Source: Nocardia kruczakiae NBRC 101016 (GTDB lineage: Bacteria > Actinomycetota > Actinomycetes > Mycobacteriales > Mycobacteriaceae). From it: DNA of 64,000 nt. A program made the position numbers and the translations under genes. A model generated the notes under the pieces. It was given only the letters and a program-made list of their open reading frames with translations, was not told the origin of the DNA and made no database searches. How positions within the stretch are numbered: position 1 is the first letter of the stretch; the number at the start of each line of letters is the position of its first letter. The DNA lies in NCBI RefSeq assembly GCF_001612965.1, contig NZ_BDBL01000023.1, forward strand, positions 87,939-151,938, read 5' to 3'. Positions 34,901 to 42,798 of this stretch are shown in pieces.

Positions 34901-37370
34901 GGACCCGGTGCACGATGTCGACTACTGGGTGACCAATATGCGCGGCTCGGTGTATTTCACCAACGCGATCCGCCGCGCGGTCGACGCCGGCATCACCACC
35001 TACCTGGAACTGGCGCCGAATTCCGTTGCGCTCATGCAGGTGATGGGTACGACCTTCGCCGCCGGTGTGCACAACGCGGCTCTGATCCCCACGCTCAAGC
35101 GCAAGGAGGACGAGGCCGCGGGCGTCATCTCCGCTCTGGCCCAGCTGTATGTGCAGGGCCACCCGGTCGATCTGGTGTCGCTGCTGCCCGCCGGTGACTA
35201 CGCCGACGTGCCGCGAACGGCCTTCCTGCGCAAGGAGTACTGGCCCAAGGTCAGCATCGCGACGGGTTCGGGCAGCGGTCGCGCGCCCGGTGCGCACGTG
35301 GCATTGCCCGACGGCCGCCACGCCTGGGAGGTGTCGGCCGCGGCCGTCACAGATCTGGCCGGACTGGTGAACGCGGCTGCGGCGCAGGTGCTGTCGGACG
35401 TGGTGCTGGGTGCGACCGTCGCGCATTCCCCGCTGCCGGCGTCGGGCACCCTGACCACGACGCTCACCCCGCATCCGGGCGGCGCCTCGGTTCAGGTGCA
35501 CGTCCGCGAGGGTGCCGCGTTCCGGCTGCTGTTCGATGCGGTGGTGACCGCAAGCGCACCGTCCACCAACGGAACACCGGCACCCGCCGTCCAGCCCGCT
35601 CCAGCTCGCGCCGAAACCGACAGCGGCACAGCCGATCTCGTCGTCGCGGAGAGTTTCGGTGATCGCTGGGATCCGAACGGTACGCAGACCGTCGAGGAGC
35701 GCCTGGCGACCATCGCCGCGGAATCCATGGGTTATGCCGTGGAGGATCTGCCGATGGAGATCCCGCTGATGGAGTTGGGGCTCGACTCGCTGATGGCGAT
35801 GCGGATCAAGAACCGCGTCGAATACGAATTCGACATCCCGTCGCTGCAGGTCTCCGCGGTGCGCGATGCCAGCCTCAACGAGGTGGGCAAGGTGCTGCGC
35901 TACGCCATCGAGCACCGCGACGAGGTCGCCGCGATGGCGGAAAAGCAAGCCGCCGATGGTGGTTCGCTCACCGTGGACGACAACTTCGTCGCCGCCGCGC
36001 GCGCCGCGATGGAAGCGGGTGAGGATCCGGCCGCCGCGGTCAAGCAGCAGGTGGCGGCCGCCGAGCCGAAACAGGCCGAGCCGGCTGCGGCTGCTCCTGC
36101 CGGAACCGCCGGTGCGGTGGCGGACGCGGCCGATGCGGATCAGAAGGCAAGCGCCACAGCAGGTTCGGCGAGCGAGGTTGCCGAGTCGACAGGCGGGGTT
36201 GCCGACGCGAAGGCGGCGGCCGTCTTCGGCGGCGGCCAGGGTGCGGGCACCAAGGAGCCGGAAGCCGATGTGCCCCCGCGTGATGCGGCCGAGCGGTTGA
36301 CCTTCGCCGCGTGGGCGATGGTGACCGGCAAGTCGGCCGGTGGCATCTTCAACACCCTGCCGATCCTCGACGAGGACACCGCGGAGAAGCTCGCGGCGCG
36401 ACTGTCGGATCGGGTCGGCGCGGAGATCGAGGTCGACGATGTGCTCGACTGCGAGACCATCGAGCAACTCTCGGATGTTGTTCGCCGGCACCAGGACAGC
36501 GGCGCCGACGTCGACGGTTTCGTCCGGCCGTTGCGCCCGCGTTCCGAAGGCTCGAACGCGGTGCCGGTCTTCGTATTCCACCCTTCGGGCGGAAACACGC
36601 TGGTCTACGAACCGCTGCTGAAGCGACTGCCCGACGGCACGCCGATGTATGGGTTCGAACGTGTCGACGGTTCGATCGAAGAGCGTGCGCGCCAGTACGT
36701 AACGAAGATCCGGGAGATCCACCCCTCCGGCCCGTACGTGTTCTACGGATGGTCGCTCGGAGCAGTGTTGGCCTTGCAGGTGGCGCAGATCCTGCGGTCT
36801 GAAGGCGCCGATGTCCGGCTCGTCGGTCTGATCGATCTGGCTCTGCCAACCCAGGATGAGGACAACAGTCCTGAAGGACGGCGGGGCCGCATCGAACGGT
36901 TCCAGGCCTTCGCGCAGAAGACGTACGGCATCCAGGGCGAACTCGATGACGAGATGCTGCAGGAACTCGCGGATGCCTCGGACGAAGAGCAGTTCAAGAT
37001 CGTCACAGACCTGCTGAAATTCGCTGATGTGAAGATCCCCGGCGGTGTGATCGAGCACCAGCGCTACTCGTGGATCGAAAGCCGCGAGTTGGAGAAGACC
37101 CGCCCGTCGCATTACGACGGTGATGTCGTGCTCTATCTGGCCGATCGCTACCACGACGGCATGATCGAGCTCGAGCCGCGGTTCGCTGAACGCAAGCCGA
37201 ACGGCGGATGGGACGACTACATCCCCAACCTGGAAGTCATCCACATCCCGGGTGACCACCTCCAGATCATCGATGAACCGCGCGTCTCGCAGATCGGTGC
37301 CGACCTCACCCGGAAATTGGCGGCGATCGGCAACACAGGAGACGATGCACCCGGGAAGGGAGAGCAGTGA
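31983..37370 (+). CDS. pks13: Polyketide synthase Pks13 (mycolate condensation)
   Basis: A 1795-residue condensing enzyme joining the meromycoloyl chain to a carboxylated C22-26 chain. Domains: N-terminal carrier with Ser81 in FGLASRD; ketosynthase with Cys324 in VDTACSSTL, EAHGTGTP and NFGHLESG; acyltransferase with Ser824 in GHSQGE; C-terminal carrier with Ser1269 in LGLDSLMAM; then an Ala/Pro-rich linker, a carrier-like helical segment without the Ser motif (about 1440-1500), and a thioesterase with Ser1591 in YGWSLGAV that releases the product onto trehalose. The linker is longer than I recall for M. tuberculosis. ATG 31983 follows TTGAGGAATTG. Its stop overlaps accD4 by GTGA. Confidence 0.98.
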   Translation: MADNEGTQTTATTGDANAEVEQTTATEQSVTEPGGAAKSGGTDMSVAELREWLQRWVADATGQPVEQITVDRPMEEFGLASRDAIALGGDIEELTGVLLNATIVYQHPTIAALAERIINGEPETPEEAADDAFYTAGYQPGAAHDIAIVGLATRLPGAGDTPESTWDFLINRGDGIRDLPEGRWSEFLADPDIAAAVENGNTHGGYLDQDVIKGFDAEFFAMSPVEVERVDPQQRLMMELTWEALEHARIPANTLKGESVGVYIGTSTNDFSLIAALGLGKSDRDAPASADAYALTGGSTAIVANRVSYFYDFRGPSVAVDTACSSTLVAVHDAVRALRNGDADVALAGGVNMLLAPAITLGFDSIGAVAKDGHIKAFSSDADGMVRSEGAGMVVLKRLADAERDGDRILAVVKGSAVNSDGRSNGIVAPNPDAQVDVLRRAYRDAGIAPSTVDYIEAHGTGTPIGDPIEADALGRVIGRGREDDKPALLGSAKTNFGHLESGAGAAALAKVILALQHNVIPPNIGYAGPSPFIPFDQAHLKVVDEPTEFPRYSGTATIGVSGFGFGGTNAHVVIQEYVPAAAAEAKDDAAQGASADAETLDAELDNEATDVLAGAEAIVEGSDPLAAPEPVAEVAEWTQERTEPLPVILPVSAYLPSRRRRAASDLADWLESEAGQATPLEDVARSLAKRNHGRSRGVVLAKTHEEAVAGLRAIAAGKPGPGVFTADSPAAQGPMWVLAGFGSHHRKMGKQLYLENSIFARTVDEVDELVVDEAGYSVKEMILDDAQDWDVGTSQVGVFTIQLGLAALLRAHGAEPHGVVGHSQGEAAGAYISGGLPLEDAVRVICARSRLMGEGEQMITDDQVRNMALVEYSAEDIEKVLPEYPDLEVAVYAAPTNTVIGGPPDQVHAIVARAEAEGKFARVLQTRGAGHTSQMDPLLGELAAELAGIEPTKVTTDLYSTVHKATVYKAGSDPVHDVDYWVTNMRGSVYFTNAIRRAVDAGITTYLELAPNSVALMQVMGTTFAAGVHNAALIPTLKRKEDEAAGVISALAQLYVQGHPVDLVSLLPAGDYADVPRTAFLRKEYWPKVSIATGSGSGRAPGAHVALPDGRHAWEVSAAAVTDLAGLVNAAAAQVLSDVVLGATVAHSPLPASGTLTTTLTPHPGGASVQVHVREGAAFRLLFDAVVTASAPSTNGTPAPAVQPAPARAETDSGTADLVVAESFGDRWDPNGTQTVEERLATIAAESMGYAVEDLPMEIPLMELGLDSLMAMRIKNRVEYEFDIPSLQVSAVRDASLNEVGKVLRYAIEHRDEVAAMAEKQAADGGSLTVDDNFVAAARAAMEAGEDPAAAVKQQVAAAEPKQAEPAAAAPAGTAGAVADAADADQKASATAGSASEVAESTGGVADAKAAAVFGGGQGAGTKEPEADVPPRDAAERLTFAAWAMVTGKSAGGIFNTLPILDEDTAEKLAARLSDRVGAEIEVDDVLDCETIEQLSDVVRRHQDSGADVDGFVRPLRPRSEGSNAVPVFVFHPSGGNTLVYEPLLKRLPDGTPMYGFERVDGSIEERARQYVTKIREIHPSGPYVFYGWSLGAVLALQVAQILRSEGADVRLVGLIDLALPTQDEDNSPEGRRGRIERFQAFAQKTYGIQGELDDEMLQELADASDEEQFKIVTDLLKFADVKIPGGVIEHQRYSWIESRELEKTRPSHYDGDVVLYLADRYHDGMIELEPRFAERKPNGGWDDYIPNLEVIHIPGDHLQIIDEPRVSQIGADLTRKLAAIGNTGDDAPGKGEQ

Positions 37371-38911
37371 GTACGACCGCCGAGAGGCTTGCCGACCTGC
37401 GGAAGAAGCTGGAACTCGCGCAGGAGCCGGCCGGCGAAGCGGGGGTGGCCAAGCGGGCCAAGAAGGGTATCCCCTCGCCGCGTGAGCGGATCAACATGCT
37501 GCTGGACCCGGGGACCTTCGTGGAAATCGGTGCGCTGGTGCGCAATCCGGCGGACAAGAACTCCCTCTACAGCGACGGCGTTGTCACCGGCCACGGGTTG
37601 GTGGAGGGCCGCCCGGTGGCGGTGTTCTCCCACGATCAGACCGTGTACGGCGGAACGGTCGGCGAGATGTTCGGCCAGAAGGTCGCCTCGCTCATGCGCT
37701 TCGCCGCGAAGATGGGTTGCCCGCTGGTCGGCATCAACGACTCCGGTGGCGCGCGCGTGCAGGAGGCGGTGACCTCGCTGCGCTGGTACGGCGAGATGGC
37801 GATCGCCATGGAAGCGCTCTCGGGTGCGGTGCCGATGGTGTCGCTGATCCTCGGCAACTGTGCCGCGGGTGCGGTGTATCAGCCGATCTGCACCGATGTC
37901 GTCATCGCGACCGAATCCGCGCACATGTTCGTCACCGGCCCGCAGATCACGCGCGAGGCCACCGGTGAGGACGTGACCGCCGACGAGCTCGGCGGCGCCT
38001 ACCGGCAGGCCGACTGGGGCAATATCCACCACGTCGCCAAGGACGAGAAGGCGGCGTTCGAATGGGCGCGCGAATATCTGAGCTTCCTGCCGTCGAGCTG
38101 CCAGGAGGAACCGCCGATCGTCAATCCGGGCCTCGAGCCCGAGATCACCGAAACCGATCTGGAACTGAACAGCTTCGTTCCGGACTCCGACAACGCCAGC
38201 TACGACATGCACGAGGTGTTGCTGCGGATCTTCGACGACGGCGGATTCCACGAGGTCGGGTCGGATATGGCCCGCAACATCATCACCGGCTTCGCCCGGG
38301 TGGACGGCCGGTCGGTCGGCGTCGTCGCCAACCAGCCGATGTATCTGGCGGGTGCGCTCGACGCCAAGGCCTCCGACAAGGCCTCGCATTTCGTCCGGAT
38401 GTGCGACGCGTTCGAGATTCCGCTGGTGCTGGTCGTGGATACGCCCGGCTTCATGCCCGGTTTGGAGCAGGAGAAGGCCGGCGTCATCAAGCGTGGTGGT
38501 CGCTTTCTCTTCTCCTTCGTCGAGGCGTCGGTGCCGAAGGTCACCGTCGTCGTGCGCAAGGCCTACGGCGGCGGCTGGGCGGTGATGGGATCCAAGGCCC
38601 TCGGCGCGGATGTGTACTTCGCCTGGCCGACGGCCCGGATCGCGGTGATGGGTGCGGAGCAGGCGGTCGGCCTGGTCGGCCGTCGCCAGCTCGAGGCGGC
38701 GCCGGAGGATCAGCGCGAGGCCATTCGCAAACAGATGATCGACTTCTACAACGCGACGGCCGCCACCCCGTGGCCCGCGGCCGAGCGCGGCTACATCGAT
38801 GCGGTCATCGAACCCTCGGCGACCCGCCTGGAGATCCGCAAGGCCCTGACGCTGCTGCGCGACAAGCGCCTGCAGCGCAATCCGCGCAAACATCACCTGC
38901 TGCCGCTGTAG
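37367..38911 (+). CDS. accD4: Acyl-CoA carboxylase carboxyltransferase AccD4
   Basis: A 514-residue beta subunit of the long-chain acyl-CoA carboxylase. It works with a biotinylated AccA3 and AccD5 (not in this window) to carboxylate the C24-26 chain that Pks13 uses as extender unit. The two-half carboxyltransferase fold is visible: FGQKVASLMRFAAKMGCPLV with GINDSGGARVQEAV in the N half, and VDTPGFMPGLEQEKAG, KAYGGGWAVMGSKALGAD and AWPTARIAVMGAEQAVGLV in the C half. It starts at GTG 37367, coupled to the pks13 stop. It is the last gene of the mycolate cluster; a hairpin follows. Confidence 0.96.
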   Translation: MSTTAERLADLRKKLELAQEPAGEAGVAKRAKKGIPSPRERINMLLDPGTFVEIGALVRNPADKNSLYSDGVVTGHGLVEGRPVAVFSHDQTVYGGTVGEMFGQKVASLMRFAAKMGCPLVGINDSGGARVQEAVTSLRWYGEMAIAMEALSGAVPMVSLILGNCAAGAVYQPICTDVVIATESAHMFVTGPQITREATGEDVTADELGGAYRQADWGNIHHVAKDEKAAFEWAREYLSFLPSSCQEEPPIVNPGLEPEITETDLELNSFVPDSDNASYDMHEVLLRIFDDGGFHEVGSDMARNIITGFARVDGRSVGVVANQPMYLAGALDAKASDKASHFVRMCDAFEIPLVLVVDTPGFMPGLEQEKAGVIKRGGRFLFSFVEASVPKVTVVVRKAYGGGWAVMGSKALGADVYFAWPTARIAVMGAEQAVGLVGRRQLEAAPEDQREAIRKQMIDFYNATAATPWPAAERGYIDAVIEPSATRLEIRKALTLLRDKRLQRNPRKHHLLPL

Positions 38912-38932
38912 ACCGGCACCCGAGCACACGGC

Positions 38933-38963
38933 GCCACCCGTACCGGAGATCCGGACGGGTGGC
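38933..38963 (+). terminator. Hairpin after accD4
   Basis: GCCACCCGTACCGG (38933-38946) pairs with CCGGACGGGTGGC (38951-38963) with one bulged base and an AGAT loop, 22 bp after the accD4 stop. Confidence 0.68.
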
Positions 38964-39084
38964 GTCGTCGTGTACGGCGGTGGCCGTCAGCGGCACCTGC
39001 GGTAACGCCCGGTTGAACGCCGGGTAGCGCGTGTCTTTCGTGGAATCGCCCGGTCGGCGGGCCGCCATATGAGAGCCTTCAGCT

Positions 39085-39285
39085 ATGGGTAGCTCACCGA
39101 AGGCTGTACTCGAAGGCGGGCCGGCCGACCTGCCGCACCGCATCGTTCCCATCACCCCACCCGGCATCGAATTACGCGTGCAGAACGCCGGTGGCTACGA
39201 ACGTTTCAAATCCACACCACGCCGCCAGGACACCCCTGAAGGCAATCTCCCCGTGTATGAATGGATCGAACACGTGGACGTGTAG
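39085..39285 (+). CDS. Small DUF5988-like protein
   Basis: A 66-residue acidic/basic mixed protein without signal or membrane segment. The start KAVLEGGPADLPHRIVPITP and the later GGYERFKST and YEWIEHVDV resemble the small actinobacterial DUF5988 family as I recall it, in which a VLxGGPADLP opening and a YxHF-type block recur. No function is known for that family. The ribosome site is weak (GAGAG). It lies between accD4 and the convergent emb genes, with a strong hairpin right after it. It could be a transcriptional rider on accD4 or have its own promoter. Confidence 0.65.
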   Translation: MGSSPKAVLEGGPADLPHRIVPITPPGIELRVQNAGGYERFKSTPRRQDTPEGNLPVYEWIEHVDV

Positions 39286-39313
39286 GGCAGGCATCCCCAC
39301 ATCGCCAGATACG

Positions 39314-39356
39314 ACGACGGCGGGCGGCGCACGATATGTGCGCCGCCCGCCGTCGT
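39314..39356. terminator. Strong bidirectional terminator between DUF5988-like and emb genes
   Basis: Perfect 19-bp arms ACGACGGCGGGCGGCGCAC (39314-39332) and its complement (39338-39356) with a GATAT loop. It lies between two convergent genes and separates the mycolate half from the arabinan half of the cluster. Confidence 0.88.
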
Positions 39357-39371
39357 TCGTCGGACTACCGA

Positions 39372-42300
39372 TCAGAACACACGCAGCTGTCCCGGACTCC
39401 AGAATCCGGAGCGCGTCGCGGTACCGGTGTCGATCTTCGCCGGGGTGGCGTCGGTGTAGTACCGGTTGTAGCGCTCCAGGGTGCCCCAGTCACGAGCCCA
39501 GTTGTCCTTCAGGTAGGTCGGGACCGTCGTGGAACCCGCCAGCATCTGGGTGAAGCCGAGCGGGCCGCCGAATTCCTCGGCCTGCCAGGTATCGGTCGAG
39601 CTCACCGCGAGCGGGCGGTCGGGCAGGATGCGATAGTTCGGCATGGTCGCCACGCCGTAGCGGTGCGGGAACGGGTTCTGGCAGGGGAACTGCAGGCCCA
39701 CCGCCCAGTCCTCGAGCACCGGTTGTTCGGAGCCGAGGAAGGTGTTCAGCGTGACCATTTTCGGCACCCGCGGCGGTGTGAACGCCAGCCACTGGTCACC
39801 GATCAGCACATTGCGATTGGCCGAGATCCGCACCGCGTCGGCGTCGGCGGCGATCTCCGACAGCGGAACGCGCAGGTTGCGCCACGACGGCGCCGGGCCG
39901 ATATCGCGCGGGACGTAGCTGCCCTCGAACTTCACCGAACCGTCGGGCTGGCGCTTGCCGTACTCCAGCTTCAGGTCCTGGCCGTACTGCAACGCACCGG
40001 TCTGATCGAAGGACAGGATGCGCCCGGCCGCGGAGATGACCACGAGCGGCGAATCCGCCGAGCGAGCGGGCAGTTCGTACCAGCTCGAGGTCAGATGCGC
40101 GGGCTGCTGCAGGCCCTGCTGATAGCTGCCCATCACCGGCGTCGTCTTGGGGTCGAGGCCGTAGGGCAGTGCGACGGTCGAGCCGTTGACACCGGCTTCC
40201 TTGGTGGTGCCGCCGCCGGTGCCCGCGTTCTGGCCCTCGGCGAAGTTCGCGCCCACCGACTGGTTGGAGGTGTTGCCGGTGCCCGGCTTCACCTCCACCG
40301 CATCGGCTTTCAGATCGGTCGGCACACCGTTGGGATCGAATCCGGTCGGGTCGGCACCGGCCAGTGGATCGTTGTCCTTGGGCGGATGCGCGGGATCGAT
40401 GATCGGATTCAACCGGCCCTGGTTCGGATTCGACTCGACCAGAACGTCGTCGGCGATTCCGCAGCGGTTGCCGTCGACCGCGTCGACGTTGCCGCGGGCC
40501 AGCGAGTAGGCCGGGTACTGGCTCACCGCGCCCTTGGCCAGCGACAGCACCTCGAACAACACCATCGCGGCGGCGACGAGCGTCAGCGGAATGGCCGCGA
40601 ACCGGCGAATACGCCTGCCGCGCGAGGATTTCGAACTCTCCGGCGGTTTGGCGTAGCCCTCGCGCAGCGCCTGCCAGGCCACCACCGCCAGCGCGAGCCC
40701 GAACAGCACCAGCATGATCGTGTTGGACTGGAGTCCGTGCAGCGACACCGTCTTGTCGAACCACGGCACGCCGTAGCTCGAGACGTACCAGTAGCCGTTG
40801 GTGCCGGAGAAGGACAACGCCAGCGCGAAGAGCAAGGCGGCCAGGAAGATCGAGCGATTCTTCCGCGACCGCAGCGCTGTCGCCGACACCGCCACCGCGG
40901 TCACCGCCGCGAGCGCACCCGCGATGCCCGCATAGGCACCGAAGTGGTGGGTCCACTTTGTCGGGTTGAACATCATGAAGAAGATGGTTCCGCAGACCAC
41001 CCCGATCAACCGCCAGGTCGGACCGCTCGAAATGCCCGGAATCTGCTTGCGCCGCAACAACACCAGGGCGGTGGTGATCAGGCACAGGATCATCACGATG
41101 AACGCGAACCGGCGCGAGACCGAACCGTCGACGGTCTGGACGAACAGGTAGTAGTAGCGCAGGTAGTCCTCGTACCAGGCCAGGTTCGGGCCGGTGAGGC
41201 GCCGCACCCGGTTGGCCTCCTGGATACCAGCGAAGGTCTGGTCGCTGTAGACGACGGTGAGCACCAGGAAACCGGCCGCCGCGATCGGCGCCAGCAACGG
41301 TAGTGAGGAGACGAACCCCGAAGCGCGCCAGCCACTTCCGGCACGTGCCTGCAGATCGCGCTTGCGACGCACCACGATTCGCACCAGCGGGCGGATACCG
41401 GCGAGCAGCGCGGCCACACACATCAGGCCGGTCGGCGCCGCGGCGAGCGTGAACGCCGCGACCAGCACCGCGCCGGCGGCGGGCAACAGGCGTCCGGTGG
41501 CGATCGCGCGTTCGATGGAGACCCAGGTCAGCAGCGCGCCCAGCGCGACGATCGGCTCCGAGCGCAGGCCATTGTCGTAGGGCAGCCAGAAGGCGAGGAA
41601 TACCAGCCCGCCGGTCCACAGCGCGACCTTCGAGGTCCGCACGCTGCGGCCCAGCCGCGGCACCACCTCGCGGCTGATCACCATCCAGCACAGAATTCCG
41701 CACAGCAGGGCGGGGATACGCACCCACGGGCTGGCCGTGGAGATCTGCGCGAAGACCTGGATGACGTCGTAGTACCAGCCGAACGGCGCCTCCGGCACGC
41801 CGTACCAGCGGAAGTAGTTGGCCAGATAACCCGCGTGCGGCGCCACGCGCACCATAGTCAGGATGTAGCCGTCGTCGGAGGTGTTGGCGCCGATGAAATG
41901 CCACACCAGCAGGATGCTCAGCACCGCGCCGTCGGCCCAGGTCGGCTTCAGCCAGTGCGCGGGGAAGAAGCGGCGGTGACCGCGGCCGTCACTGGTGTCG
42001 AGGCGGCCGAGCGCGGCCAGCGCGATGAGGGTGCACAGCACCGCGGCGAGCATCGCGACCAGTTTGATCACGGTCGGCGACGACGAGAAGCGGGAATCGA
42101 CGGTCATGTGGAACGACAGCCCGGCCGGCGCCGCACCCTTCAGATCCGAGAACACGCCGACAACCTGCGGCCGCAGATCACCCTGCAGGGCGCCGTCCAC
42201 CGGCACGGTCACCGTTTCGGTGCCACCGTCGGCGGCGGGCCGCTCCACCTGTTTGGTCAGGCCCTCGAAGTGGGCGTAGGTGCGGTCGATATCGGAGGTG

Positions 42301-42743
42301 ATGGTGATCGCGGTGCAGCCGTCGAGCTCACCGCGCTTCGCCGAGGCGACGATCGCATTGCGGTCCACCACGTCGACCGAATCGCTGGTGACACGCACGA
42401 ACATGCCCTCGAGCGCGGCCCGGTCGCCCTGCGGCGGCGCGGTGTTGAGCAGCATGCCGCCCTGGGGCAGCTGTGTCACCGTCGAACACGGGATGGAGGC
42501 CCGCAGATCCACCGGGACCTGCGACATCAGCGGCGCCTCGACATTGCCGATGGTCCCGCCCTGCGGCCAGTTCACCTCGGCGGTGGTCTGCTGGACCGGC
42601 AGAAACGGGGTGGCGAGCGCGAAGATCGCGCCGAGCAGGCCGGCGATCACGGCGATCATTCGGGCGGTGCGGAAATCGCGCGACGTCACCGGTGGTTCGG
42701 CGACCGTCGGTTTGGTCAAGACAGCTGTTGCGGCGTCGGGCAC
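39372..42743 (-). CDS. Emb-type arabinosyltransferase, distal copy
   Basis: A 1123-residue GT-C protein of the EmbA/B/C family, which builds arabinan from decaprenylphosphoryl-arabinose outside the membrane and is the ethambutol target. The catalytic-loop Asp pair is 290-291 in ANTSDDGYILTMVR; Met297 lies where EmbB Met306 mutations give ethambutol resistance in M. tuberculosis. About 13 spans in the first 700 residues are followed by a large C-terminal carbohydrate-binding part with DPTGFDPNGVP. By position it matches embB, but residue identity does not decide between the paralogues. GTG 42743 is the start; no good ribosome site is visible. It is the last gene of the minus-strand operon. Confidence 0.93.
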   Translation of the reverse strand: MPDAATAVLTKPTVAEPPVTSRDFRTARMIAVIAGLLGAIFALATPFLPVQQTTAEVNWPQGGTIGNVEAPLMSQVPVDLRASIPCSTVTQLPQGGMLLNTAPPQGDRAALEGMFVRVTSDSVDVVDRNAIVASAKRGELDGCTAITITSDIDRTYAHFEGLTKQVERPAADGGTETVTVPVDGALQGDLRPQVVGVFSDLKGAAPAGLSFHMTVDSRFSSSPTVIKLVAMLAAVLCTLIALAALGRLDTSDGRGHRRFFPAHWLKPTWADGAVLSILLVWHFIGANTSDDGYILTMVRVAPHAGYLANYFRWYGVPEAPFGWYYDVIQVFAQISTASPWVRIPALLCGILCWMVISREVVPRLGRSVRTSKVALWTGGLVFLAFWLPYDNGLRSEPIVALGALLTWVSIERAIATGRLLPAAGAVLVAAFTLAAAPTGLMCVAALLAGIRPLVRIVVRRKRDLQARAGSGWRASGFVSSLPLLAPIAAAGFLVLTVVYSDQTFAGIQEANRVRRLTGPNLAWYEDYLRYYYLFVQTVDGSVSRRFAFIVMILCLITTALVLLRRKQIPGISSGPTWRLIGVVCGTIFFMMFNPTKWTHHFGAYAGIAGALAAVTAVAVSATALRSRKNRSIFLAALLFALALSFSGTNGYWYVSSYGVPWFDKTVSLHGLQSNTIMLVLFGLALAVVAWQALREGYAKPPESSKSSRGRRIRRFAAIPLTLVAAAMVLFEVLSLAKGAVSQYPAYSLARGNVDAVDGNRCGIADDVLVESNPNQGRLNPIIDPAHPPKDNDPLAGADPTGFDPNGVPTDLKADAVEVKPGTGNTSNQSVGANFAEGQNAGTGGGTTKEAGVNGSTVALPYGLDPKTTPVMGSYQQGLQQPAHLTSSWYELPARSADSPLVVISAAGRILSFDQTGALQYGQDLKLEYGKRQPDGSVKFEGSYVPRDIGPAPSWRNLRVPLSEIAADADAVRISANRNVLIGDQWLAFTPPRVPKMVTLNTFLGSEQPVLEDWAVGLQFPCQNPFPHRYGVATMPNYRILPDRPLAVSSTDTWQAEEFGGPLGFTQMLAGSTTVPTYLKDNWARDWGTLERYNRYYTDATPAKIDTGTATRSGFWSPGQLRVF

Positions 42744-42798
42744 GGATGGTGATGTTATCTGCCCACACTGAGAGTGACGTTGTTCACGCCCCGCTATT

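Noticed and set aside
36060..36250. Ala-rich repetitive DNA in pks13 as a tandem repeat element
   Set aside because: It is an in-frame Ala/Pro linker of the protein, without regular DNA repeat units.
31935..37259. A 1774-codon minus-strand open frame opposite pks13
   Set aside because: Product is rich in Arg, His and Gly without any domain, while the plus strand encodes an unmistakable Pks13. It is a codon-bias mirror.
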